Positions 23,086 through 35,034 of a DNA stretch of 64,000 nucleotides are shown piece after piece. Positions within the stretch are counted from its first letter, which is position 1; every line of letters begins with the position of its first letter. Source of the stretch: Scedosporium boydii. Taxonomy: Eukaryota > Ascomycota > Sordariomycetes > Microascales > Microascaceae. The notes beneath the pieces were generated by a model. The model did no database searches. It was given only the letters and a program-made list of their open reading frames with translations, and was not told where the DNA came from. The stretch lies in contig NJFT01000030.1 in assembly GCA_002221725.1 (NCBI GenBank), forward strand, positions 62,001 through 126,000, in the 5' to 3' direction. The position numbers and the translations under genes were made by a program.

Positions 23086-26000
23086 ATGGCCCAAACAGAT
23101 ATCCCAAGCTCCACGCCCCCTCCGGGGACTACCAATTTCCTTCGCAGACTACTCTTCGGCTACGGTAACAACACAACCGCGACCTCGTCAGATCCGAAGA
23201 AGTCCGAAGATGATGCTCCCCAGAGGACTGGTTTGATTCGGCGGGTGTCGAGGAAAGTCGTACCGGGCCTACCGAGAATGCAAACATTCAAGAGGCAACA
23301 GTCCGAAAAACGGACCAATCTCGCACCTGTGCAACCCACGCCTGCAGAGCGAAGGGCTCTCTCTGTCGATAGGCGCGCCGTGCTCTCGCGCACAACATCT
23401 AGAATATCTAGAACAGCCACCGAAACACTTCCGCGGTCGAGCGCCCCGGACTTCCTGGAACCGCCGCGCTGCTCTCAAGACCTCTCGACCTCCGAAGTAG
23501 TCAATGCACATGACTCGGGGTGGCAGAGTGATAGTGCTGAGGAGTTCTGCCGCCTTGATGTTGAAAGTCAAACTGATCCGAATATCGATCTGGATCCCAA
23601 TCCGGAGTTCGAAGAGAATGATGAAAAATCCCAAGACCCTTGGGCTCACGAAACAGAATCAATTACAGCCTCTCAGATCCAAGAAGAGCTCGAGACTACG
23701 TGGATATTGAACCTCAGCATGCATTTCAGGGACAAGTCGAACCGCGAGAAGTTCTTTGTGACCTACCGCGAGCCGTGCGAAACTGAAATTGTTTGGCGAC
23801 GCGTTACAATATCCTTGGACTACAGGAAAGCTCCCGAAGACTCTCTTGAGATGGAGCTGACGAAGACCAAGTTCCAACGCGACAAGAGTGCCAAAATCTA
23901 CGAGGCAATTCGAGACAGTCTCAGCGCCATTCGCTTCTACGATACCGTCACGAACTTGAAGCTCCAGACCACAGATGGCAGGTTACACGTGCATGTCGCC
24001 GAGGATCTCAATGTTTGTTGCCTCTCTCTTTCCTTCCATTTTCATTTCCCTTTTCTTTACTTTCTCTCTCCCGTTTCTTTCTATCTTTTCTCCTATGACT
24101 ACGGTGCAAACTTATGATGCACTCGCATGGCCGCCACATTTTACGCGGAGATGGAGGTACTAACCAAGTAAATAGGAGATCATCTCATATCCGCCCGTGC
24201 GCGAGGTTCAGCACCTCCGCTGCCGTCGGATCCGCGAACGAGACATCGTTTTCGACTCACACATGTCGGGCTTTGTCTACAAGGTCCACGTAGGTGGACA
24301 AGTGCTTATTAAAAAGGAGATTCCGGGGCCCGATACGATCAACGAATTTATCTACGAGATTAACGCACTGTACTCACTGCAGTACTCGAGCAGCGTTATC
24401 ACCTTCTTTGGCGTCGTGGTGGATAACAAGGATGAGCATGTGAAAGGTCTGCTGATTAGCTACGCCGAACGCGGCTCTCTGATGGATATTCTCTACGACC
24501 ATCGACCCAATAACGAACAAGGGCTCCCGAGATTGCCCTTCACAACCCGAGCGACGTGGGCGAAGCAAGTAGTCCAGGGGCTCGCTGATATTCACGAATC
24601 TGGTTTTGTTCAGGGAGACTTTACCCTCTCAAACATTGTCATTGACAGCGAGGGAAATGCCAAGATTATCGACATTAACAGGCGCGGCTGTCCGGTTGGA
24701 TGGGAGCCTCCCGAGGCTAGACCGCTTCTGAAGAGCAGTCAGGGGATCTCGATGTATATTGGTGTCAAGTCGGACCTGTACCAACTTGGCATGGTGCTGT
24801 GGGCTCTTGCCATGGAGGACGATGAACCTGAAAAGTACGGTCCCAGGCTGGCCCTTGAACCGGACGTGGATGTTCCTTCATGGTACCGAAGACTCGTCGA
24901 GATCTGCCTTAGCGACGAACCTCGGATGAGACTCCAGGCCGCATCTCTTCTCTGTCTATTTCCTTCAGGACTGTCTAACGGGAGTGTGCGACATATGGCA
25001 CGATCACCCTCTCAGTATGGTAGTCATCTTCGAAACGGGTATCCTTCGGAGGGAGCGCGCACAAACGGAATTCCCGAGATCCGAGCGGTATCCCCGTCGG
25101 ACCGGTGGACTTACACGAGCTTCATGCACCCTGACGACGCAAGTTTTGCCGGCTACGATGCGCCCTATGGCTACCCGCCTCGCGGGCGATCGCCACCAAG
25201 CCCGCTGCCGAGTAACTTCGGGCAGTACGACATGCACAGGGCTCATGGCGGTGACTCTCGCTCACGCAGTCGATCGGCGAACGTCGCATCGTACAGCGAC
25301 GATGCTGGATGGGATGCGAATGCCGAGGATGCCGAGTCAATAGACTTGGCTCGTAAAGAGGATGATATGAGTAAACTGTCGGACGCGTGTGCAGAATCTT
25401 TGGTGGTGCGCGACATGGATGAATACGCGGGCAGCGAAAGGGAGAAGGAGGCAACCAGCCCACAGATGGTGGCTACTGGTGATGCCGATGATGATGGATC
25501 GACTCCCCAGCAGAAATTTATCGTGCTCGAAGCTCGGGACGGAGGTGGTGCAACTGATGCAACCGCCGATGTGCAAGCAGCCACCGACACGGATCCTGCT
25601 AACGTGGTAAATCGGGACGCTGAGGCAGGACCAACCGAACATGTCAATGATATGGAAGGTGGGCCAATCCTCGCCAACGGGCTGGGGATCTTATCGGTGG
25701 CGGGGATCACAGAACCCAAGGAACAGATTGACAGCGGAACGAAGGAGATGACGACGGCCTCAGAATCCGGCATGCACGAGAAGTCTGGTGAATCAGCGGG
25801 TCTAACAGAACCGGGAGAGCCACCCAAGGTCAATGGGAGAGAAGTGGCGGTGGTCATCTCAGCAGATGATGACGAGAGCGGCGTGAGAGACGGCGTCAAT
25901 ACCGACACCGATACTCTGGCCGCGAAAGCTCCGACGCAACATTCGTCCCATGACAAGGAGGTATCTCAGCGCAGCATTCAAATCCAGACTCTCCCGTGCA

Positions 26001-26197
26001 GGAGCTCGGAGGAGGAAGTACTCTTAATCCTTGCAGGCGTTGGCGGCGAAGATGAGCATGCCATACGCGACATGCCTGGATTCCCAACGTCGCTGGACGG
26101 CCGTGACCTAGTATTTACGCCTCCCGGTATGTCGACGGCAATGCAAGGGCTGGAAGAGATTCCAGTCACGGCTGTCGTGGACGTCAAGGACGGCTAA
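23086..26197 (+). CDS. Divergent protein-kinase-like protein with acidic disordered tail
   Basis: Two exons, 23086-24012 and 24176-26197, give 982 residues. The 163-base intron has donor GTTTGT and acceptor ATAG and joins AEDLN to EIISYP in frame. The start is the first ATG of the open frame; upstream codons begin only with GTG. Residues 1-200 are basic then Ser/Asp-rich and disordered; 205-310 form an ordered N-terminal domain with no name I can assign. The kinase-like domain spans about 335-565. It has a degenerate glycine loop (MSGFVYKV), a candidate ATP lysine K355 or K356 in VLIKKEI, catalytic-loop QGDFTLSN with D457 and N462, and DIN (475-477) where DFG is usual. An APE-like region (WEPPEARP) and an F-helix Asp (SDLYQLGMVLWAL) follow. 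From 570 on, the tail is acidic and Gly/Ser/Thr-rich. It may be an active divergent Ser/Thr kinase or a pseudokinase; the substrate is unknown. Confidence 0.87.
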
Positions 26198-29100
26198 GAT
26201 AACTATCGCGACGACATTTACGGATTTACGATATTTTAAGAAAAAACACGAAGTAATGCAGCACAGCACCCTGACATGATTTCAGTATACATAATGTACA
26301 GAAAACGAGGAGCGGCGGGCGGCATACACTTCTTATTTTCCCTTTGTCTTTCAACATCATGAACACTCTTCTCTCTCACACGAGTCTCTAATTCCCATTA
26401 CGATTTTGTTTTCTTACCTCTTTGGGAATTCCTATGGTCTATAGCTGGGCGTACGGGTTATTCAGGATATCATCTGTCGGATTTCTGATAATACCTAGGG
26501 GCGGACCACCAGTCTCTTGTGTTCGCTTATCGCTTCTTGGGGGGAGGGGGGAAAAAAGGAGCCTGAGTAGCCTTCCAACAAGGATACGGGCCAGAAAAAA
26601 AAAAGCCACATGGTGGCTTGGGAACTTGATATCAAAGTTAGTATGAGGAGTTTGCTGGTAGAGATACCGCAGCTGGTTAGAAATACATAACTCTTGGATT
26701 CTTTTCCCCGTCATATGATCCCTTTGGTATCACTCGCGTTGAGAAGGTGGTAAGGTGGTGGAGGGTTCCCGCATGTGGCGTTCGTAGCAGAGATTCTCCC
26801 AACGCGGGACTCGTTCAAGACCGTCCCCCGTCAGCCTGGGGAGATGGAGAAGCAATCAATATCACATGTGAACATCCCTGCCAAGGCCAAGACCCGGGAA
26901 GACCCGCCCCTTGCTTGCGGGATGTTTGCCCATTTTTCTTTTGAGAGAGAGTAGTGAAACTGCAATGGATTGTTCTCTCGGCGATCTTGGGCTGCTGTTA
27001 AACCCTATTTTGGGGGCGGTGAGCAGCGAGCAGCAGTGTAAATCATCTCATGTTCACTGGCACCCAAAAAGAAAGAAGAAATTGATAGGCAAAGAAGTGG
27101 CGCGAGACAACATGCGGTTTTTGGATATACGTTGGGGTTCTTTTTACTGTGGGAATTCTTTTTGGGGCGGTTGATCGTCACTTACAGCACAGGGAGACCT
27201 GGGGCGGAAACGGCGCCATCGGGAGAACTGGAGAGGGTCGGGTCCGTGTCGTCCGGGGATTTCCTGGCGAGAGTGGGTATTGTGGGGTTTCGGCTTGGGG
27301 GCTGGTTTGGGAACATTGAACTGGGTGAGAGTTCTGGAAGACCTCAGTGAAGTGTATCGTGTGCTACAAGGGAAACGGCATGCAAAGTACGTAAGCAATC
27401 GTGGTTGGCTCAAGAAGAATAAGAACTTGGTTGGGGGCAACGCTGGATCTGGAAGGCTCTCGATTCCGTTACACCGAGGTGGCTTGTCGGAGCACAACAG
27501 GTTCGGAGCTAAAGCCGTTGATGCTCGGCATTTGCAGATATGCAACCAGTGAGTGGTCTGGCTGTTCAACAAACAAAAATGCCTAGGACCAATGGCCATT
27601 CCGCAGAAAGAAAGAGGGAACTTGCCTGATGACCCCAGATATGCCTGGTTGTTGACTGGATCAATGTTCAACTACGAAGTACACTCCACAAATTGATTGC
27701 CCCCGTATCAAATCTGTCCTTGGTTTTTTCCTTCTCGTCCAGACAAAACATGCGATTTACGAAGATTCATATTATGGGCGCATCCGCATGACAAGCAAGG
27801 GGAATTTTGTGGCTTGATGGGAGATCATTGTCAAATACGGGAGAGCTGTTTGGTTGGTGTGCCTCAGGGATTCTCGTGGTAGCGTCGAGAAAGATCCGGA
27901 GCTTAGAAGTTGAGGCAAGTGGTCAGATTTATTCCCCAACCGGGACTCGGGGAGCCGAGGAGGTTAGATCAGATTGATCTCTTTTTCTCAGAAGTTGTTG
28001 AACTGCTCTGTTTGGACATGAACATGTGCCCTAGCCTCTTTGCGTAGTGTACTTCGTAGTTTACATGTGGCGCTGGAAATAATTCTTGCTTTTGCTAAAC
28101 GTTTACAATGCTCCGTCGTACCTTACTGCTGGGACACCTTGGACCAGAGCCTAGAAACTGGATGACGCAGCACTTCCGAGCTTAACGATTGGTGCGATGT
28201 GTGGAAAGGTTCACTAAGATTTAGATCAGGATGTGTTCAGGTACAAGTAGAGACATGTAGGGGGTACAGTTGTAAGGCTCGGATTGCTCCAATCAAGACT
28301 ACTTGCGACCGAGCTTACTGAGCCCAGTTCGTCATCCACGAGAGCTTTGAGCAGCCCTTGCGCAATCTGGTTCTCCTCTCCCTGCATCAGCTGGAGCTCT
28401 CCGATTGTCTCCCTGCGTCTGCCCTGTATTTCAGGAATGAAGATGGGAGGTGCTCAGGGTAATATCAATTGATTCGTGCATGAGGACAGAAAGGGAGAGT
28501 GCAGTTCAATGCCAGCCTGGTCCTTACTTCGTACGCAGGGAGTTGCGGTCAATCAATCAATCTGATGCTTCAACGCCTATTGAAGCATGAAAAATATTTT
28601 CCGGCCTTTTTTTTTTCTGATTGATTAGCAGCTAATTTTTTTCGATCCATGTTCCCGAACGCAGACAGGCGGGAGCTCCCCCAAGCAAATCAAAAAAAGT
28701 CTCGGTACGCGGCTGTGACTATTGACATTTTTCCCGCTCAACCCCACCAAGAACCCCAACAACTGAGGTGCGGCCAACCCCTGCTCGTCCTCAGAGTTGA
28801 CAGGGGTGCAGAAGTGTTGAGGCTTGGCAATATTGTTGGGGCGAGAACCCAATCAGATCGGGAAGTGCGGCGTGTGAAGTGGATTTCCACTAGGTCCACT
28901 TTCGACTAACACGGAGGAAACTGGGAGGAACTGCGTGAACGCCTTCGAAGTAAACTACGAAGTGGATGTTGTCATTGACAGTTTTATGAACACTTGCAGC
29001 AACACTGGAGCTTGATGTTGATGCAGCGAATTACAATTACTTGCCTCTTGAAGTGTGTACTCTGTAAGTGTACTTCGTACTCGTAGCACGTAGAGGAGCC

Positions 29101-30043
29101 AATTCGTAGGCTGGTGCGGACAAAGACGAGCCGAGTACGGTGTACACGACGCGTACTCAACCACTACGAAAGTACACCACTCCAGACCTCGATGCTCCAG
29201 TCTCGGTTGAGCTGAACATGCTTACTTGACATTGCTCTCGCCGTACTGCCGTACTTTCGTACTTTCGTACTCGTCTTCAAAGACATGCTTCGCCATACTT
29301 CGTAGTTGTCTGGACTCTTACTTTTCTCCAGTCCTCAACACTGCAACCCACGAGCTGACATCTTCCGAGGCACATCATTCGATCAGAGGCTGGAGTCACG
29401 CCTGTGAACGACGTGATATTCCTCGGTCGAAGGAGGCGAAACGAAGCCATTGATCCATCACTTTGTCGCCATCTTTGGTCACCACAAAATTCCCACTCCA
29501 GGCCCCCGGATCCACCAGCACAACATAGGTACTTGCCTCGCACACCGAATTACCGCCTGTCCGGCGTGTACCTCCGAGTCCCTGATCTCCCCCCATCTCC
29601 CCCCCAATCCCAGTCCCAACCCCATCTTCAACACATTTTCAGAAGGGACCCACGCTCTTGTCACGCCTTCCAATCGTTCCCCAACCTTCCCTTGATCCCT
29701 CCGCCTCCGTCGGGAACCGCAGTTTGCCTCCTTGACACAAGTCTGAGTGCCTGCAGGTCCTCTTTTCTTAATCCTGGTTGTGAACTTTTTTAGTTTTTAA
29801 CGCCGTCATATCCTCCCTCACTTTTTTGTTCCCCTTCACCCAGACCTCCTCTCCAGGATTCTCATGGTGTATAGTTCCTCAACGTACTCACCATCACCTC
29901 ACTAATCAGCGAGGACTCCCATTGTCTTTTCTTTTTTTCTTGTTCTTCTTTTCCTTCTACTCTTAATCACACCAGAGTCGTGCATCACATCTCCCTCCTA
30001 ATTCCTTGTTCTAAGTGGTGGACCAGTCAGGATAGTCGCCAAC
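26198..30043. other. Spacer and promoter region upstream of OLE1
   Basis: This 3.8 kb has no supportable gene. The left end should carry the kinase-like gene's 3' untranslated region. Exact TACTTCGTA/TACGAAGTA sites lie at 27673, 28050, 28525, 29071 and 29296, and a related tandem (TACTTTCG, two copies) at 29252-29267. From about 29560 to 30043 the plus strand is C/T-rich, consistent with the OLE1 promoter and leader. ATCACCTCAC at 29893-29902 is one base from the classical sterol regulatory element. Confidence 0.5.
27673..29304. repeat. Cluster of dispersed TACTTCGTA/TACGAAGTA sites upstream of OLE1
   Basis: Five exact 9-base copies start at 27673, 28050, 28525, 29071 and 29296, in both orientations. 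Near-copies lie among them, such as TACGAAGTG at about 28955. All are non-coding. Confidence 0.8.
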
Positions 30044-31646
30044 ATGTCGGCCAAGTCGTCGAGCGTCGATGCCTTCCCCGATGGCACGACAGATTACAAG
30101 CCTCTGAGGGCTGCCGGCATTAAGAAGGAGAGCGGCCCGAAGAAGCCTCACATTTCCGAGTTGCCCATGACTTGGTCCAACTGGTACCAACATATCAACT
30201 GGCTCAACACGACCTTCGTCGTCTTCATTCCCATGGCGGGCCTCATCGCCTCGTACTGGGTGCCTCTCCAGCTCAACACTGCCATCTTCACTCTCATCTA
30301 CTACTTCAACAGCGGTCTCGGAATTACTGCTGGTAAGTTGAAACTAACCCGCTCGAAAGAAGAGGAAGACGGTGTCCGAGTCTACCTGCATGATTCTTCC
30401 GGTTAGTGTTTGCTGACGAGGTCACGACGATAGGTTATCACCGTCTCTGGGCGCACAAGTCCTACCAGGCATGCCTTCCTCTCAAGATCTACCTCGCTGC
30501 TGTTGGATCTGCCGCCGTTGAGGGCTCCATCAGGTGGTGGTCGAGGGACCACCGTGCTCACCACCGATACACCGACACCGACAAGGACCCCTACTCCGTT
30601 CGCAAGGGTCTCCTCTACTCCCACATGGGCTGGATGATCTTCAAGCAGGACCCCAAGCGCATTGGTCGAACTGACATTACCGACCTTAACGAGTGCCCCG
30701 TCGTCGTCTGGCAGCACAAGCACTTCCTGAAGTGCACTCTCGTCATGGGCGTCATTTTCCCCACCGTTTTCTGTGGTCTCATGTTCAACGACTGGCTTGG
30801 CGGCTTCATCTATGGTGCTATTCTCCGAGTAAGTTTGATTATTTTTAATGCGGCCGGTGAAGAAGTGGCATCGCGCATTGATAACTAACGAATGAGTTGT
30901 AGATTTTCATCGTTCAGCAGGCCACCTTCTGCATCAACTCGCTCGCCCACTGGATCGGTGACCAGCCCTTCGACGACCGCAACTCTCCCCGTGACAACGT
31001 CATCACCGCCCTCGTCACCCTTGGTGAGGGATACCACAACTTCCACCACGAGTTCCCCTCCGACTACCGCAACGCCATCGAGTGGTACCAGTACGACCCC
31101 ACCAAGTGGCACATCTGGGTCTGGAAGCAGCTCGGCCTCGCCTACGACCTCAAGCAGTTCCGCGCCAACGAAATCGAGAAGGGTCGTGTCCAGCAGCTCC
31201 AGAAGAAGCTCGACCAGAAGCGTGCTACCCTCGACTGGGGTGTACCTCTTGAGCAGCTCCCCGTTGTTGACTGGGACGACTTCGTTGCCGACTGCAAGGA
31301 GAGGGGCAAGAAGCTCACCGCCATCGCCGGTGTCATCCACGATATTGGTGACTTCATCAACGACCACCCCGGTGGCAAGGCTCTCATCAACTCCGCCATC
31401 GGTAAGGACGCCACCGCCGTCTTCAATGGCGGTGTCTACGACCACACCAACGCCGCCCACAACCTCCTCTCCACCATGCGTGTCGGTGTCCTCCGTGGAG
31501 GTTGCGAGGTCGAGGTCTGGAAGCGTGCTCAATTCGAGAACAAGGACATGTCGTACATCAGCGACTCCACCGGACAGCGCATCATCAGGGCTGGTCTCCA
31601 GGTTACCAGGGTGCCTCAGCCCGTTGCTGCTGCTGATGCGGCGTAG
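30044..31646 (+). CDS. OLE1: Acyl-CoA delta-9 desaturase with C-terminal cytochrome b5 domain
   Basis: Three exons, 30044-30332, 30434-30828 and 30903-31646, encode 475 residues. Introns of 101 and 74 bases both start GTAAGT. The first junction restores [12 protein letters not shown]. The enzyme inserts the cis double bond at C9 of palmitoyl- and stearoyl-CoA in the endoplasmic reticulum. The three di-iron histidine boxes are intact: H99-RLWA-H104, H136-RA-H139-H140 and H273-NF-H276-H277. Hydrophobic segments lie near residues 55-90 and 195-235. The C-terminal cytochrome b5 domain (about 350-450) has the heme motif HPGG with H383, and H409 or H414 as the likely second ligand, so electrons are delivered in cis, as in yeast Ole1. 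Codon use is strongly biased to C-ending codons, as in highly expressed fungal genes. Exon 3 has no early Met, so it is invisible to a search for Met-started frames. Confidence 0.97.
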
Positions 31647-32750
31647 ATGATTTGTCCCCCAAACCTCGCAGTTTGACGGTTAAAGAATAGAAAGAGTGCT
31701 TTTTTTTTTTTCTACGAAATGGATTGGCATGTTGAAGGAGCAGAAAAAAAGACGAGGAAAGGGAACATGAAAAAGGTTGGCTCAGGGCAAACTCTCCAAA
31801 AGCCCACATGACCCCGAAAGTTGCTGCATGTAACGACGATCATCGATCGAATCCGTCCGCTAAACCAAACTCGGCAACTTTAAAGCCACCACTCACGATG
31901 CGACGAACCTACCTTAATCCAAAGAATCCCTGGGAGGGAGAGACGATGATGCATATGACGAAAGAGGGTGTTGATTATTATCTTTCACACAACTCCTATT
32001 CGAATCATCTTGTTTTTTTGATGCTGGCGTTTTTCAAGGAGGCTTTTGTTTTTTGTCAGGAATTGCGAAAATTATTAACTCTTTTTTCTTGTGAGGGAGA
32101 CTCGGCTTCGAAGGAATTGAGCCACAGTCTTTTTCGTATAACACCAGCATCTTATCTTTTATTCGTTTCGTTTCTTTTTGACATTTTACATTGTGTGACA
32201 CCATTACGGATTAACTAGAATGTTACGAAACGAGGAAGGGGAAAGGGGAGCGATGGGTATCAGAATCCCGATAGCATTGGTATGAATATAAGCATTTGAG
32301 AAACTTCTTTTCCGTCTTTTGATGTGACCTAAACCGAGTCTTATCCCTCGTGCCTTGCCCATCCTCAACAAGGTTTCTTCGTGACTGGTGTTAGACTCGC
32401 AATGTTTGTCAACTCTGCAACGAAACGCCACCTGAGCAGGTAGCACCCCGGCCTGAAGAGCCTATCTTGTCGCGTTCCCTTTTATTGTACATTAAAAACT
32501 ACTCAAGTGCACACGAGGAAACAAAAGGAAAGTAACAAACCAACACAACGGACGAAAGAACATTAGCCTACATCCAGATCCACATGAAAAAAACCCACCC
32601 GAAGCCTCCTTGCCCATAAGGCTGTGCTTTTGTTTCTTTTTCTTTTCTCATTTTCTCTACCGTGTCCGCATCCCACCCAGCCCTGTGTTTCCTGCCACCT
32701 CAGGTACACCCTAATAAACATCGTTTTGAATGGTAGGAGGGATTCAGAAG
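31647..32750. other. Convergent 3' spacer between OLE1 and ARP9
   Basis: The two flanking genes converge on this 1.1 kb, so it should hold two 3' untranslated regions and terminators. T-runs lie at 31700-31711 and about 32085. No gene is visible. Confidence 0.5.
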
Positions 32751-35034
32751 TTATGCAAGCATCGAGTGCTTCCGGACACCCTTTGGTCCAAGTTCACTGC
32801 AGCTCTGTTAGTAAAAGAAGAAAGCCAAGAAAACACAGAGGGGAAAAAAAAAAAAAAAGAAAAAAAAAAGGAGGAAGTGACAACATACTTGTACTCGACG
32901 CGACTCAAGCTCATCTTCTTCTGCGCCTCCGTATTCGGCCCATCAAGATTATGCAAGCAAAACGCAATCCTCCCCGCAACCTGCGACCCCAAAAACATGG
33001 CCTCCTCGTATCCGTTCTTCGACCACTCCGAGAGATACGTCGGCAGCGGCGCGAGCTTGATGCTCGTGGGCGTCTGGCTATGGAACCGATGCGACGTGCC
33101 GCTCGACGCGCCGCCGACTTCGCTGGCGGGGGCTCCGGGGCCCGCTAGCAGCCCGGCGTTGAGGGTAGCCGTCGTAGCGGCCTGAAGCAGAGGGTTTACG
33201 CCAGACGTGGGGAGCTGATGGGGCGTGCCCGTAAACGAACCCGTAGGCGTCTGGGAACCCGTCCCCGTGGGGGTAGCCATGTTCGACGGCAACTCGGACG
33301 TGAAAATGGTAGCGGACGAAGGCGAGATGAGATGCCGCGCCGTGAGGGTCTGGATGATGTTCTCGCGCAAGCCGCGGATGCGCGAGCCGTTTCCGACGAT
33401 GGCGATGTGGTCCCAGCACGCGGGGCGCATGAACATGTCCGGGATGCCCTGGACGGTCTTCCAGATGAGGGAGGTGATGCGGTCGATTTGTTCGCGGTCG
33501 GCGAAGATGAAGCGTTCGAGGCCGACTTCGACGTCGCGGCGGACGAGCTTGGCTCGGAGTTCCGTTTCGACGGGGCCTTCGTCTTTAGGCGCCGGGGCTG
33601 GTTCGGGTGCCGCGTCGACTTTCATGGCGTCTTCGCCTTCTGGCTTGGGGGCTCCCTCTACGGTGGCAGGCTTGCTCTCACCACCTTCGGTAGCTTCCGC
33701 GGGCTTCTCAACGCCGTTCTCGGTAGTGGTAGTAGCGGCGGTGGTGGTTGTGCTAGGGGCGGCGGCAGCAGCAGCAGCGGGGGGAGCAGGTTTCGGCTTA
33801 GGAACCTCTTCCTGAATAACCTCCTCATAATGGAAAACGTTCCGCATCCTCTTCGCGTTAGGCAGCCTCCCAGTCCTAACATTCTGCCCATCCGCTCCCT
33901 CCTTATCCTTCCCCTTCCTACCCCCCTTCCCCTTTTCCTTCTCCTTCTTCGCCAAAAACTCCTTCGTCTGCCCGCTCGTGACAATAGTAGCCACATCCAA
34001 CACCCCATCCGAATCCACCCCCCTCTCCTCCGCATCCTCCTCATCAAGCATCAACGGCACCCTCGCCGCCTCCGCCGCAACCTTGACAGGATCGTTACCA
34101 GCCCCCAACGCGGCGCCGCCCGCCGGGTCCGCATTCTCCTTGGGCAGCTCCATGTAATTGGGCGGCACGTCCGGGTTATAGGCGAGGACCTCGCAGATAC
34201 CGCTCTTCTTCAGCTGCTCGGCCATGTCATAATTAAAACCCTTGTCGCGCAGGAGGCCCAGGAGTTTTTGCGTGAATACCTCGCCGCCCGATTGGATCCC
34301 CTGGACCTTGCCGTAGGGCACGCCGATGTCCATGTGATTGACTACGCTGCCGTCGTAGATGCAGGTGACGTCTACTTTTTCGAAGCCGATGTCGACTACC
34401 GTCATGTTGGGCCAGCGGAGGCCGTATTGCGTTGCGAGCGCGGAGTGGATTAGGCAGAGGGAGGGCGTCTTTGTCTTTTCGAATATGTAACGGGTGATTT
34501 CTTCGATGCAGTCGCGCGTCCATTGCGGGGATGCCATTAACACGATGGGCGTGTTGTGGTATGTTGTTGTGAGCATGCTGTGGATGTGGTCTAGGAAGGC
34601 GAGGAAGGCGGGCATATTGACGATGCGACCGGCTACGGGAGAGTGCAAGTTAGCAAGAGAACTCACACCCCGAGATCAGTTAGGTTCCCTCTCGTCTTTC
34701 CCAACTCACCTTGCATAGGATATACCGCTCCCTCACTCGAATCCTGATCCTCAACCCACTCCCACTCATCATCCTCCACCGCCTCCCCATTCTGCTGCAC
34801 CCGCTGCACCTCCCCCTCGGCCTGCTGCTGCTTCTTCCCCGCGCCCGCCTTCTTCCTCTTGAACGTGTGATACGGCCTCCACCCGCCATCCTCGGGATCC
34901 CTAAACATGCGCGTCGGGATCCGATGCACCGGCGGCGTCAGCTCGTTGCATCCCAGCTGCGCCATCGTCGTCTTGCTCCCTGGGCAGATCACGAGGATCT
35001 GCTCCTCCTTCCACTTCGCCGCGCTTCCCGACAT
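32751..35034 (-). CDS. ARP9: Actin-related protein 9 of SWI/SNF-type chromatin remodellers
   Basis: Three exons on the minus strand, 35034-34710, 34632-32889 and 32796-32751, give 704 residues. Introns are 77 bases (GTGAGT) and 92 bases (GTATGT, branch TACTAAC). The last exon encodes only the terminal 15 codons (ending NELGPKGVRKHSMLA), the typical end of actin-fold proteins; without that splice the frame runs into a nonsense tail. The N terminus (EEQILVICPGSKTTMAQLGC) is the first actin strand pair; later the phosphate-2-like VVDIGFEKVDVTCIYDG and the adenosine-region phrase IAIVGNGSRIRGL are recognisable. A large Ala/Pro/Lys/Glu-rich insert (about residues 290-480) interrupts the fold, as in fungal Arp9. 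Arp9 normally pairs with Arp7 or Arp42 on the ATPase HSA helix. Assignment to Arp9 over other nuclear ARPs rests on the insert and overall pattern. Confidence 0.87.

Noticed and set aside
25243..25956. 237-codon open frame, minus strand
   Set aside because: It is the antisense shadow of the acidic tail of the kinase-like gene, with Ser/Ala-rich nonsense composition.
33218..34453. 411-codon open frame, plus strand
   Set aside because: It is antisense to ARP9 exon 2 and arises from that gene's Ala/Pro/Glu/Lys-rich insert; it shows no domain of its own.
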